From Cellulosimicrobium sp. Marseille-Q4280 (lineage in GTDB: Bacteria > Actinomycetota > Actinomycetes > Actinomycetales > Cellulomonadaceae), in assembly GCF_943181405.1 (NCBI RefSeq), contig NZ_CALPBY010000006.1:62001-126000 (forward strand): DNA of 64,000 nt. Direction: 5' to 3'. The position numbers and the translations under genes were made by a program. A model generated the notes under the pieces. That model made no database searches, was not told the DNA's origin, and saw only the letters and a program-made list of their open reading frames with translations. This document shows, piece after piece, positions 33,559 through 41,377 of this stretch (its first letter is position 1; each line of letters opens with the position of its first letter).

Positions 33559-34209
33559 GTGGTCCCTCGTGCCTACTCGTCCGACCTGCGTGCCGAGCAG
33601 GCCGCACTCACCCGCGAGCGCGTCGTGCGGGCCGCCGCCACCGAGCTCGCCGAGAACGGCTACGACCGCACGACCCTCGTGCGCGTCGCCGAGCGGGCCG
33701 GCGTCTCGCTCGAGACCGTCAAGTCCCACGGCCCCAAGCGGGCACTGCTGCTCGCCGCGTTCGAGCTGACGTTCGGCGGCTCCGTGGGCCCGCAGTCGCT
33801 CGCCGAGCGACCCGAGGGTCGCGACGTCGTCGCCCTGACGGAGCCCGACGCCTTCCTCGACGGGATGGTCGCGCTCGTCGCGGACGCCAACGCGCGCGTC
33901 GCCGGGCTGTGGCCGGCATTCACCGCGGCGGCCCAGGGCGACGACCAGGTCGCCGCGGAGCTCGAGGCGCTGTTCGAGCGCCGCCGGACCACCGTCCGCG
34001 CGAGCGTCGACCTCCTCGTCGCGCACGGGTTCACGCTCCGCACCTCCCGCGACGACGCTGCCGAGACGCTGTCGTACGTGTTCGCCCCCGAGGGCCGGGC
34101 CCACTTCGTCACGAGCGCCGGGTGGTCGGACACGGCGTACCGCGCCTGGCTGCGCGACGCCGTCGTGCGGCTCGTGGCGACACCTCCCGGAGCCGCGCCG
34201 GTCACCTGA
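33559..34209 (+). CDS. TetR/AcrR-family regulator
   Basis: 216 residues from GTG 33559. HTH at about 12-58: R-A-E-Q-A-A-L-T-R-E-R-V-V-R-A-A, R-V-A-E-R-A-G-V-S-L-E-T-V-K. The ligand domain is alpha-helical with no recognisable family. The common Y-x-H/Y-F at the end of the recognition helix is altered (K-S-H-G-P-K-R). Probably represses itself and the divergent glycosyltransferase. Confidence 0.88.
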   Translation: MVPRAYSSDLRAEQAALTRERVVRAAATELAENGYDRTTLVRVAERAGVSLETVKSHGPKRALLLAAFELTFGGSVGPQSLAERPEGRDVVALTEPDAFLDGMVALVADANARVAGLWPAFTAAAQGDDQVAAELEALFERRRTTVRASVDLLVAHGFTLRTSRDDAAETLSYVFAPEGRAHFVTSAGWSDTAYRAWLRDAVVRLVATPPGAAPVT

Positions 34210-34247
34210 CGGATGACGCGCCGTCGGGCACGGGCCTACCGTGAGGC

Positions 34248-34847
34248 ATGAGCACCCTCACCCCCGGCTTCCAGGGCCGACCGAGACCGCAGGGCGTCGC
34301 CCTGCCGCCCGGGCAGTACGTCGAGGACGGGTTCCCCGTCCTCTCCGCGGGACCCACCCCGCGCGTCGACACGAGCACGTGGCGGCTCGACGTCGTCACC
34401 GAGACCGGTGCCACGCACACCTGGACGTGGGCCGACCTGATGCGACTCCCCCAGGACGAGCCCACGGTCGACATCCACTGCGTCACCCGGTGGTCGAAGT
34501 TCGGCACGACGTGGCGCGGCGTCTCGCTCGACACGCTCCTCGCCGACGTGGAGTCGACGGCCGACTTCGCGATGGTCGGCTGCTACGGCGGGTACACGAC
34601 CAACCTTCCCGTCGCCGAGCTGCTCGGCGGCAAGGCGTGGATCGCCCACACGTTCGAGGGTGCGCCGCTGCACCCGGTCCACGGCGGCCCGGCGCGGCTC
34701 GTCGTGCCGCACCTGTACTTCTGGAAGTCGGCGAAGTGGGTCAACCGCATCACGCTCATGCCCATGGACGAGCAGGGCTTCTGGGAGCGGCTCGGCTACC
34801 ACGACCTCGGCGACCCGTGGCGCGAGCAGAGGTACCAGGGTGACTGA
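34248..34847 (+). CDS. Sulfite oxidase-like molybdopterin oxidoreductase
   Basis: 199 residues, the short soluble oxidoreductase_molyb form. W-R-L-D-V-V followed by D-I-H-C-V-T-R-W-S-K holds the molybdenum-ligand Cys78; further family landmarks are W-R-G-V-S-L-D-T-L, G-C-Y-G-G-Y-T-T-N-L-P, H-G-G-P-A-R-L-V-V-P and K-W-V-N-R-I-T-L-M. Its stop lies inside the next gene (8-bp overlap), so the enzyme pairs with the flavin reductase as an electron donor or acceptor. Natural substrate unknown; the bacterial relatives include sulfoxide and nitrate-type reductases. Confidence 0.9.
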   Translation: MSTLTPGFQGRPRPQGVALPPGQYVEDGFPVLSAGPTPRVDTSTWRLDVVTETGATHTWTWADLMRLPQDEPTVDIHCVTRWSKFGTTWRGVSLDTLLADVESTADFAMVGCYGGYTTNLPVAELLGGKAWIAHTFEGAPLHPVHGGPARLVVPHLYFWKSAKWVNRITLMPMDEQGFWERLGYHDLGDPWREQRYQGD

Positions 34848-35673
34848 GGAGGTGACCGACGGCGTCGCCTCCCCGGGCGCCGCGGAGCAGGCCGGCGGCG
34901 CCCGGCTCGGGGCGCGATACGCCATGCCGTCGGGCTGGCGCGTCGCCACGCTCGTCGACGCGTGGGCGGAGAGCCCGACGGCGCGCACCCTCGTCCTCGA
35001 GGTCCCCGACTGGCCGGGGCACCTCGCCGGGCAGCACCTCGACCTGCGCCTCACCGCGCCCGACGGCTACACGGCCGAGCGCAGCTACTCGGTCGCGAGC
35101 CCGGCGACCGACCCGTCGGCGTCCGCCCGCGTCGAGGTGACCGTTCAGCGCGTGCCCGGCGGCGAGGTGTCCGGCTATCTCGCGGACGCGTTCACGGTGG
35201 GCGACGCGATCGAGGTCCGCGGGCCGATCGGCGGCTGGTTCGTGTGGTCGCCCGAGCACGACGCCGGGACCCCCGTCCTCCTGGCAGCCGGCGGGTCCGG
35301 GATCGCGCCGCTCATGGCGATGCTCCGCACCCGGCGCGACGACGGCGACCGCACGCCGTTCCGCCTCGTGTACTCGGTGCGCCGACCGGAGGACCGTCTC
35401 TACGTCGACGAACTGGCCCGGCTCGCCCGCGCCGGCGACGGCCTCGACGTGAGCGTCGCGTTCACGCGCGCCGCGCCGCTCGACTCGCGGCGTGGCCCTG
35501 GCCGGCTCACGCTCGCGGAGCTCGGCGCGTGGGGGTGGCCTCCCGAGCTCGGGCCCGCGTGCTTCGTGTGCGGGCCGACGGGGTTCGTCGAGGCGGTGTC
35601 GCGCACGCTCGTCGGGCTGGGCCACGACCCGGCGCGCGTGAAGACGGAGCGCTTCGGCCCCGCGGGCGACTGA
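34840..35673 (+). CDS. Ferredoxin/flavodoxin reductase-type FAD oxidoreductase
   Basis: 277 residues from GTG 34840. FAD domain: A-E-R-S-Y-S-V-A-S; NAD(P) domain: L-L-A-A-G-G-S-G-I-A-P-L-M-A and C-F-V-C-G-P-T-G-F-V-E, the latter the terminal ferredoxin-reductase signature. No ferredoxin domain is attached. Overlap with the molybdopterin gene indicates a two-component oxidase/reductase system in which this protein moves electrons between NAD(P)H and the molybdenum centre. Confidence 0.9.
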   Translation: MTEEVTDGVASPGAAEQAGGARLGARYAMPSGWRVATLVDAWAESPTARTLVLEVPDWPGHLAGQHLDLRLTAPDGYTAERSYSVASPATDPSASARVEVTVQRVPGGEVSGYLADAFTVGDAIEVRGPIGGWFVWSPEHDAGTPVLLAAGGSGIAPLMAMLRTRRDDGDRTPFRLVYSVRRPEDRLYVDELARLARAGDGLDVSVAFTRAAPLDSRRGPGRLTLAELGAWGWPPELGPACFVCGPTGFVEAVSRTLVGLGHDPARVKTERFGPAGD

Positions 35674-35684
35674 GCGCGGGGCGA

Positions 35685-35855
35685 CTACTGCGGCTGCTCG
35701 ACGGTCGCGTGCGCCCACGCACGCGCCCGCTCCTCGCGCTCCGCGAGCACGCTGCGGAGCAGCTTGATCGTCAGCACGAGGGCCCAGACGACGAGGACGG
35801 CCACCGTCGCGATGACGAGGACGTAGGCGAGGATCAGGAACGGATAGATGGCCAT
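35685..35855 (-). CDS. Small single-pass membrane protein, 56 residues
   Basis: Reads M-A-I-Y-P-F-L-I-L-A-Y-V then a continuous hydrophobic helix to about residue 32, followed by a charged amphipathic tail (R-S-V-L-A-E-R-E-E-R-A-R-A) ending in E-Q-P-Q. Proper stop at 35685, convergent with the reductase. The start lacks a good ribosome site, but the GC-skewed codon use and clean topology support a real gene. Function unknown. Confidence 0.6.
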   Translation of the reverse strand: MAIYPFLILAYVLVIATVAVLVVWALVLTIKLLRSVLAEREERARAWAHATVEQPQ

Positions 35856-36009
35856 GGGCGGACCCTAGCGGGCGACGACCGTCCGCCTGCGCGCACTGCC
35901 TGGTGGCGAGACGCGCAAGGTCTGCGCGCGCCGCCACACAGACCGGGCAGGGGCATCGCGCGGACGGGACGACCGTGCGGCGCCGACGGCCGACGGCACG
36001 GGGGACGCC

Positions 36010-37335
36010 ATGGGAACCAGGGCACGCGGCACCGCGAGGGCACGGTACGGACCGCTGCAGCACGTCGCGGGGGCGGCCGTCGCGGTCGCCGTGCTCGCCG
36101 GGTGCGGCGGGCCGCGCTCCACGCCGCCTGACCTGCCGCTCGTGACGGCCGACGTACCCCGCGAGATCACGGCGGTCGCCGACGCCGGGTCTGTCCCCGA
36201 CGTCGTCGCGGCGACCGACCGGCTCGGGTCGACCCTGCTCGCGTCCGCCCCCGCCGAGGGGAACGTCGTGGTGTCCCCGGCGAGCGTCGTCGTCGCGCTG
36301 TCGATGCTTGCCGAGGGCGCCCGCGGCGACACGGCCGCCTCGCTCGACGACGCGCTCGGCGCGTCCGGCACCGCACGCACCGAGGCGGTCGGCGCGCTCC
36401 TCGCCGCGCTCGAGGAGCACGACGGCGACCCGGCGACCGTCCGGGCGGACGAGCTCCCGAAGAAGCCGCTCGCCCATGTCGCGAACCAGGTCGTGGTCGA
36501 CGACGAGGCACGCCTGCACGCCTCCTACCTCGACGCGCTCGCCGCCGGTTACGGCGCAGGCGTCCTGCCGACCGACCTCGGCTCGACGGCCGGGATCGAG
36601 CCCTTGAGCGACTGGGTCCGCTACCACACCGGCGGTCTCGTCGACGGCTCGGCGATCGAGCCCGACCCCGACCTGCGCCTCGTGCTGCAGAACGCGACGC
36701 TCTTCGCCGCGCGCTGGCAGGAGCCGTTCGAGGACTCCGAGACGACGGAGCGCCCCTTCTTCCTGGCGTCGGGCGAGGAGGTCCGGGCCGAGTCGCTGCG
36801 GCAGACGAGCGTGGCGCGGTACGCCGAGGTCGACGGCTGGCGCGCCGTACGGCTGCCCTACGTCGAGGCGTTCCACGCGGATGTCGTCCTCCCGCCCGAG
36901 GGGACCGACCCCGCGTCCCTCCCGGCCGGGACGAGCGCGGCGCTGCGGGACGCGCTCGCCGCGGCGGGTCCTGTGCCGGTCGACCTCACGATGCCCACGC
37001 TCGACGTGCCCGCCGAGGAGCCGCTGGACCTCCAGCCGGCGCTGACCGCGGCCGGCCTCGGCGCGCTCTTCGTCCCGTTGCCGCCACCGGACCTCTCCGG
37101 CGTCAGCGGGGAGGAGCTGTTCGTGTCGCAGGCGAAGCAGCAGTCGATCCTGCAGGTCGACGCCGAGGGCACCGTCGCCGCGGCAGTCACGGAGCTGGGG
37201 ATCTCGGCGGCGTCCGCCGAGGTCCCGATCGAGCCCGTCGTCGTGCACGTCGACCGCCCGTACGTCTTCTCCGTGGCCCACTCCGAGACGGGTTGGGCCC
37301 TCTTCACGTCCGCGATCCGCGACCCGCGGCACTGA
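36010..37335 (+). CDS. Serpin-family protease inhibitor, lipoprotein
   Basis: 441 residues. Signal peptide with lipobox V-L-A-G-C (Cys32), so the inhibitor is lipid-anchored on the outer face of the membrane. Serpin landmarks: N-V-V-V-S-P-A-S-V-V-V-A-L-S-M-L, G-A-R-G-D-T, the breach region N-A-T-L-F-A-A-R-W, and the hinge E-G-T-V-A-A-A-V (residues 386-393) before a reactive loop, then D-R-P-Y-V-F-S-V. Counting from hinge Gly387 as P15 puts P1 at Ala401 and P1' at Ser402, suited to elastase- or subtilisin-like proteases. Full length and apparently able to undergo the inhibitory transition (small residues at P12-P10). Confidence 0.9.
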   Translation: MGTRARGTARARYGPLQHVAGAAVAVAVLAGCGGPRSTPPDLPLVTADVPREITAVADAGSVPDVVAATDRLGSTLLASAPAEGNVVVSPASVVVALSMLAEGARGDTAASLDDALGASGTARTEAVGALLAALEEHDGDPATVRADELPKKPLAHVANQVVVDDEARLHASYLDALAAGYGAGVLPTDLGSTAGIEPLSDWVRYHTGGLVDGSAIEPDPDLRLVLQNATLFAARWQEPFEDSETTERPFFLASGEEVRAESLRQTSVARYAEVDGWRAVRLPYVEAFHADVVLPPEGTDPASLPAGTSAALRDALAAAGPVPVDLTMPTLDVPAEEPLDLQPALTAAGLGALFVPLPPPDLSGVSGEELFVSQAKQQSILQVDAEGTVAAAVTELGISAASAEVPIEPVVVHVDRPYVFSVAHSETGWALFTSAIRDPRH

Positions 37336-37350
37336 GGTCGGCGCCCGCGG

Positions 37351-38190
37351 CTACGGACTCGACCACTCACCGGCCGCCGCCGCGTCGGCGACGAACGCCT
37401 CCAGGGAACGCGCCGGCCGACCCGTCAGGCGCGGCGCGTCGTCCGTGACGACGGCGAAGTGCCCGGCGCGCACGCGCTCGTAGGTGAGGGCGGTCAGCTC
37501 CCGCTCGAACCCGGTGAGCCCGTCCAGGGCCTCCTCGGCCCCGGGCTCGGTGTAGACGACCGGCCGACCGAGCGCGGCGGACAGGAGCTCCGCCGTCCGG
37601 ATGTGGAGCACGGCCTGCGGGCCGGAGAGCTCGTACGTCCGGCCTGCGTGCTCCCGGTCGAGCAGGGCGAGCTCAGCGACCTCGGCGATGTCGCGCACGT
37701 CGGTCCAGGCCACGGGCGCCTCCGCGTGCGGGAAGGCGAGCTCTCCGCCGACGATCTGGTCGCGCAGGAACCGGGGGTCCGTCATGACCTGCATGAACCA
37801 GCCGGGCCGCAGGACGGTCCAGGACCGCCCGCTCGTCCGGACGGCCTGCTCCACGCGGGAGGACCAGCCCTGCGGTCCGGACTGCTCCGGGTCGCGCTCG
37901 GAGAGCAGGACGACATGGGTCGAGGCCGACGTCGTCGCGAGGTACGAGGCGACGAGCTCCGGAGCGTCCGCCCGGAGCGGCACGACGACGAAGACCGCGT
38001 CGACACCCGCGCTGGCGCGGGCCCAGCCGTCCGGCCTGTCCCAGGAGAGCTCGACCGGGACGACGCCGTCACGCGTGACGCGCGCGGGGTCGGTGCTCCC
38101 GCCGAGCAGCTCGACGTCGTCCCGTGGCGCGAGCCGGTCGGCGAGCGCCGACCCGGTCTTCCCGCGGACAGAGGTGATGAGGATGCGCAT
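37351..38190 (-). CDS. NmrA-like NAD(P)-binding oxidoreductase/sensor
   Basis: 279 residues. Atypical SDR start M-R-I-L-I-T-S-V-R-G-K-T-G-S-A-L, where G-x-x-x-G replaces the usual G-x-x-G-x-x-G, with no Y-x-x-x-K active site visible; residues about 130-240 hold the N-x-x-x-x-R-P-G-W-F-M stretch typical of the NmrA/QOR2 subfamily (L-R-P-G-W-F-M-Q). Such proteins bind NADP(H) as quinone reductases or redox sensors. Same strand as and about 50 bp downstream of the RidA gene, likely one transcript under the divergent MarR. Confidence 0.87.
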   Translation of the reverse strand: MRILITSVRGKTGSALADRLAPRDDVELLGGSTDPARVTRDGVVPVELSWDRPDGWARASAGVDAVFVVVPLRADAPELVASYLATTSASTHVVLLSERDPEQSGPQGWSSRVEQAVRTSGRSWTVLRPGWFMQVMTDPRFLRDQIVGGELAFPHAEAPVAWTDVRDIAEVAELALLDREHAGRTYELSGPQAVLHIRTAELLSAALGRPVVYTEPGAEEALDGLTGFERELTALTYERVRAGHFAVVTDDAPRLTGRPARSLEAFVADAAAAGEWSSP

Positions 38191-38240
38191 CGTGCCTGCC
38201 CTTCCGTTCGGAGCCTGGTGGTCGTGCGCGGTCGGGCGGG

Positions 38241-38669
38241 TCAGGAGCCGGTGCTCTCCGGCACGACCGCGGTGACCCGGATCTCGACCCGCATACCGAC
38301 GGCGCCGAGGGCGGCGACGCCGATCTCGGTCCAGACCGGCGCCCGGTCGCCCATCCGCTGGCGGAACTGCTCGACCATCACGGCGGTGTGCTCGTCGCCG
38401 ATCTCGTCGGGGCGCGTCGGGACGTGGAAGCTGTCGACGGCGACGACGTCGCGCCACGTGGCGCCCGCGAGAGCCAGGGTGCGCTCGACGTTGTCGAAGG
38501 CCCGGACGATCTCCTCCCCCAGGTCCTCGGGGAAGCGGATCTCGTCGTCCCAGCCGCCCTGGCCGGAGAGGTGGACGACGTCGCCGAGGCGCACCGCCTG
38601 CTGGTAGTGGAGGCGCTCACGCATCATGTCGCCGTAGCCGGGGGTGGCGAAGAACTGGGGGGTGACCAT
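38241..38669 (-). CDS. RidA (YjgF/YER057c/UK114) family protein
   Basis: 142 residues from ATG 38669 (AAGGAG upstream). RidA deaminates reactive enamine/imine intermediates. Core motifs: V-H-L-S-G-Q-G-G-W-D, L-G-E-E-I-V-R-A-F-D-N-V-E-R-T-L, V-P-T-R-P-D-E, R-A-P-V-W-T-E-I-G-V-A-A-L, and R-V-E-I-R-V-T-A-V. The canonical catalytic Arg lies in R-A-P; the third-strand sequence W-T-E-I-G-V differs from the R-x-x-V-x-V-x-x-L of RidA proper, so it may belong to the Rid2/Rid7 side of the family. Divergent from the MarR gene with two operators between. Confidence 0.9.
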   Translation of the reverse strand: MVTPQFFATPGYGDMMRERLHYQQAVRLGDVVHLSGQGGWDDEIRFPEDLGEEIVRAFDNVERTLALAGATWRDVVAVDSFHVPTRPDEIGDEHTAVMVEQFRQRMGDRAPVWTEIGVAALGAVGMRVEIRVTAVVPESTGS

Positions 38670-38688
38670 GGGAACTCCTTCGATTGTC

Positions 38689-38704
38689 ACTTCAGGCGTG
38701 AAAT
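38689..38704. promoter_or_regulatory. MarR operator, site 1
   Basis: ACTTCA-GGCG-TGAAAT, an inverted repeat with one mismatch, just upstream of the RidA ribosome site. Same half-site as site 2. Confidence 0.65.
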
Positions 38705-38720
38705 GAACGTAGCACTCCTG

Positions 38721-38736
38721 ACTTCACCTGTGAAGT
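38721..38736. promoter_or_regulatory. MarR operator, site 2
   Basis: ACTTCAC-CT-GTGAAGT, perfect 7-bp arms. Lies 26 bp before the MarR ATG. The two sites are 32 bp centre to centre, about three helical turns, so two dimers could bind the same DNA face. Confidence 0.75.
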
Positions 38737-38762
38737 GAGTGCGCGCTGTTAGAGTCGGCTCC

Positions 38763-39272
38763 ATGCCGGAACCGACCCAGGACGCGCAGGTCGGCGCGGA
38801 CGCCGAGGACGAGCCGCGCTGGCTCTCCCCGAGCGAGAAGGAGGCCTGGACGGGCGCCGTCTCCCTGATGCTCCTGCTGCCGAACCGCCTGGAGTCGGCC
38901 GTCCAGCGCGCGGCCGGACTGACCCTCTTCGAGTACCTGACGCTGAGCCACATGTCGGAGGCGCCGGACCGCCGCCTGGTGATGAGCGAGCTGGCATACC
39001 TGACCAACGGCTCGCTGTCCCGCCTGTCCAACGTCATGAAGAGGTTCGAGGCCCGCGGCTGGGCCTACCGCCACCCCGACCCGGACGACGGGCGGCGGAC
39101 GATCGCGGTGCTCACGGACGAGGGCTGGGCGAAGGTGGTCGAGGCGGCCCCCGCGCACGTGCGGTCCGTGCGCGAGCACGTGCTCGACCCGCTGACGGTC
39201 ACCGACCAGCGGGCGCTCGCCCGGATCGCGGAGAAGCTGCGGACCCGGCCGGAGGACTTCACGGCCTCGTGA
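38763..39272 (+). CDS. MarR-family regulator
   Basis: 169 residues. Winged helix around residues 55-125: L-F-E-Y-L-T-L-S-H-M, S-E-L-A-Y-L-T-N-G-S-L-S-R-L-S-N-V-M-K-R-F-E-A-R-G-W and wing D-P-D-D-G-R-R-T. Flanked by the divergent RidA/NmrA unit and two matching palindromes, so it probably represses both directions. No Cys, so the signal is likely a small ligand rather than oxidation. Confidence 0.92.
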   Translation: MPEPTQDAQVGADAEDEPRWLSPSEKEAWTGAVSLMLLLPNRLESAVQRAAGLTLFEYLTLSHMSEAPDRRLVMSELAYLTNGSLSRLSNVMKRFEARGWAYRHPDPDDGRRTIAVLTDEGWAKVVEAAPAHVRSVREHVLDPLTVTDQRALARIAEKLRTRPEDFTAS

Positions 39273-39275
39273 GGG

Positions 39276-39311
39276 GACCCCGGGTCTCGCGAGCACGCGC
39301 GACCCGGGGTC
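39276..39311. terminator. Bidirectional terminator
   Basis: GACCCCGGGTC (39276-39286) pairs perfectly with GACCCGGGGTC (39301-39311); the 14-bp loop adds CGCG/CGCG-type closing pairs. Between convergent MarR and ohr genes. Confidence 0.7.
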
Positions 39312-39321
39312 GACCTTCCGG

Positions 39322-39744
39322 TCAGTCCTCCACGACGGAGACCGTGACGTCGATGTTGCCGCGCGTCGCGTTCGAGTACGGGCAGACCTGGTGGGCCGCC
39401 TCGACGAGCTCCTGCGCGACGTCGTGAGGGACGTCCGGGAGGACGACCTCGAGGTGGACGGCGAGGCGGAAGCCGGACTCGCCGTCGGGGCCGATCTGGA
39501 CGCGCGCGCCGACGGACGAGTCGTGGAGCGGGACCTTGCGCGCCCGGGCGACCGACTGCACGGCCGAGTGGAAGCACGCGGAGAAGCCGGCGGCGAACAG
39601 GAGCTCCGGGTTCGCGGCGCCGCCCGCGCCGCCCATCTCGCGCGGGATGGCGAGGTCGAGGTCGAGCACCCCGTCGCTCGTGCGGACGTTGCCGTTCCGG
39701 GCGCCCCCGGTCGAGAGGGCCTCGGCGGTGTACAGCGGAGTCAT
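39322..39744 (-). CDS. ohr: Organic hydroperoxide resistance protein, Ohr/OsmC family
   Basis: 140 residues. Thiol peroxidase that reduces organic peroxides at Cys57 (F-S-A-C-F-H-S-A) with resolving Cys121 (V-C-P-Y-S-N-A-T-R-G-N). T-A-E-A-L-S-T-G-G-A-R-N-G is the Ohr rather than OsmC N-terminus, and the N-P-E-L-L-F-A-A-G stretch precedes the peroxidatic Cys. Located directly downstream of ohrR on the same strand. Confidence 0.95.
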   Translation of the reverse strand: MTPLYTAEALSTGGARNGNVRTSDGVLDLDLAIPREMGGAGGAANPELLFAAGFSACFHSAVQSVARARKVPLHDSSVGARVQIGPDGESGFRLAVHLEVVLPDVPHDVAQELVEAAHQVCPYSNATRGNIDVTVSVVED

Positions 39745-39823
39745 TCAGTTCCTTTCGTCGGCCGGGGCCGTGCCCCGGGAGCACCGCGCGGACGTCCGCG
39801 CGGTGGAGCGGGAGGACGAGGGG

Positions 39824-40288
39824 TCAGCCGGCGTGGCGGGTGGACGCCGTCACGGCCTTCATGCCGTCCGTCAGCCCGTGGACCGCGTCCCGCAGCCGAC
39901 GGGCCTGGTCCAGGTCCAGGCCCATCCCCTCGTACACGCGCCGGGGGACGTCGCCCAGCTCGTCACGGAGCGCGAGGCCGCGGTCGGTGAGCCGTGCCAC
40001 CACGACCCGCTCGTCCGTCTCGTCGCGCGTGCGCACCAGGAGTCCTGCGCGCTCCATGCGGCGCAGGAGCGGGGAGAGCGTCCCCGAGTCGAGGCCGAGG
40101 CACGCGCCGAGCTCCCCGACCGTCCGGCTCTCGTGCACCCACAGGTCGACGAGCACCAGGTACTGGGGGTAGGTGAGGTCCCACGGCGCGAGCAGCGCAC
40201 GGTAGGCCTGCGTCGTCGCGCGTGCCGCGGCGTACAGGGAGAAGCAAACCATGTCGCCGACGTCGGTCGGCGGGCTCTCGGTGCTCAC
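39824..40288 (-). CDS. ohrR: OhrR, peroxide-sensing MarR-family repressor
   Basis: About 154 residues from a GTG at 40288 (GTG 40294 also possible). The sensing cysteine Cys15 sits in M-V-C-F-S-L-Y-A-A, the OhrR redox motif; Tyr in Y-P-Q-Y is positioned to hydrogen-bond it. Wing-helix: L-G-L-D-S-G-T-L-S-P-L-L-R-R-M-E. No second Cys near the C-terminus, so it is of the single-Cys type that needs a thiol for full inactivation. Controls ohr and itself through the palindromes upstream. Confidence 0.92.
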   Translation of the reverse strand: MSTESPPTDVGDMVCFSLYAAARATTQAYRALLAPWDLTYPQYLVLVDLWVHESRTVGELGACLGLDSGTLSPLLRRMERAGLLVRTRDETDERVVVARLTDRGLALRDELGDVPRRVYEGMGLDLDQARRLRDAVHGLTDGMKAVTASTRHAG

Positions 40289-40302
40289 CTCCACATCATG
40301 GC

Positions 40303-40324
40303 GCACAACCTGGTTGTGCACAAC
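40303..40324. promoter_or_regulatory. OhrR operator: two overlapping palindromes
   Basis: GCACAACC-T-GGTTGTGC (40303-40319) is a perfect 8+1+8 inverted repeat, and GTTGTGCACAAC (40313-40324) a perfect 12-bp palindrome sharing its right half. Directly upstream of ohrR. Confidence 0.8.
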
Positions 40325-40370
40325 ATGTTCCCGCTCGGACCATGTCCCCGTCCTCCGGGACACTGGCGGC

Positions 40371-41015
40371 ATGGAGACCGAGGTGGACGACCTGGGCGCG
40401 CTGGTCGCCCGCGTGCGCGCGCTGCAGGACCGGGCGGCCGGCGGGCGTGTCGTGGTGGGGATCACCGGCAGCCCCGGCGCGGGCAAGACCACGCTGGCCG
40501 TCCGGCTCACGGAGGCCCTCGGCCCCGAGTCCGTCCACCTGCCGATGGACGGGTTCCACCTCGCGAACACGACGCTCGACCGGCTCGGCCGGCACGACCG
40601 CAAGGGCGCGCCCGACACGTTCGACGGCTGGGGGTTCGTCGCCCTGCTGGGCCGCGTGCGCGACGAGGTCGGCCACCCGGTGTACGCGCCGTCGTTCCAC
40701 CGCGAGGTCGACGAGCCCGTGGCCGGCGAGATCGCCGTGGGTCCCGAGCACCGGGTCGTCGTCGTGGAGGGCAACTACCTCCTCATGGCGGAGGAGCCGT
40801 GGGGGCGCGTGCGCGACCTGCTCGACGAGGCGTGGTTCTGCCGCGCCAGCGACGAGGAGCGCCGGCGACGGCTCGTCGATCGCCACACGCGGCACGGGCG
40901 CACGGTCGAGGCGGCGACCGCCTGGGCGGCCGAGGTCGACGGCCGCAACGCCCTCGTCGTCGAGGCGACGCGGTCGCGTGCCGACCTCGTCGTCTCCGGC
41001 GCGATCCCGGACTAG
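40371..41015 (+). CDS. Uridine-kinase-like nucleoside/nucleotide kinase
   Basis: 214 residues from ATG 40371. P-loop I-T-G-S-P-G-A-G-K-T-T (about 31-41), then M-D-G-F-H-L-A-N (substrate-side DxxH), R-H-D-R-K-G-A-P-D-T-F-D-G-W, V-V-V-E-G-N-Y-L-L, and R-R-x-R-L-V-D-R-H-T-R-H-G lid. This is the PRK/uridine-kinase branch often annotated as nucleoside or fructose kinase of unknown substrate. Divergent from ohrR; its stop overlaps the 3' end of the TfoX gene. Confidence 0.9.
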   Translation: METEVDDLGALVARVRALQDRAAGGRVVVGITGSPGAGKTTLAVRLTEALGPESVHLPMDGFHLANTTLDRLGRHDRKGAPDTFDGWGFVALLGRVRDEVGHPVYAPSFHREVDEPVAGEIAVGPEHRVVVVEGNYLLMAEEPWGRVRDLLDEAWFCRASDEERRRRLVDRHTRHGRTVEAATAWAAEVDGRNALVVEATRSRADLVVSGAIPD

Positions 41016-41377
41016 CCCTCGGTCGGCCCTCCTGTCGCGGCCCGGTGGTGCTCCAGCGTGACGCCGAGCCAGGATGACAGGCCGTCGCCGGCGACGGCGG
41101 TGGCGTCGACCGCGACCCAGCCGGGCCCCATGTCGCGGCCCGCGCCCATCTCGGCCTGCGCGGCGCCCGGTCGCGCGACGAGCTCGTCGTGGCGGCGGGC
41201 ATCGACGCGGACGAGGAGGTCTCCGCCGCGGAGCGCGCTGACCACCAGCGCGTCGTCGACCATGAAGGACCGCCCACCGAACATCGACACCTCGCGCACC
41301 GACGGCTCGTCGGCGAGCAGGACCCGGAGCCGGCCGACCAGCTCGTCGCGTGCCGCCGTCGCGGCGTCGCCCGTCAT
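41012..41377 (-). CDS. TfoX N-terminal domain protein
   Basis: 121 residues. Carries the TfoX/Sxy N-terminal fold: V-S-M-F-G-G-R-S-F-M-V-D-D, G-D-L-L-V-R-V-D. Full TfoX has a C-terminal domain that activates competence genes; this one is N-domain only, so it is not expected to act as a classical Sxy. Its ATG overlaps the stop of the PPOX gene (ATGA). Confidence 0.88.
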   Translation of the reverse strand: MTGDAATAARDELVGRLRVLLADEPSVREVSMFGGRSFMVDDALVVSALRGGDLLVRVDARRHDELVARPGAAQAEMGAGRDMGPGWVAVDATAVAGDGLSSWLGVTLEHHRAATGGPTEG

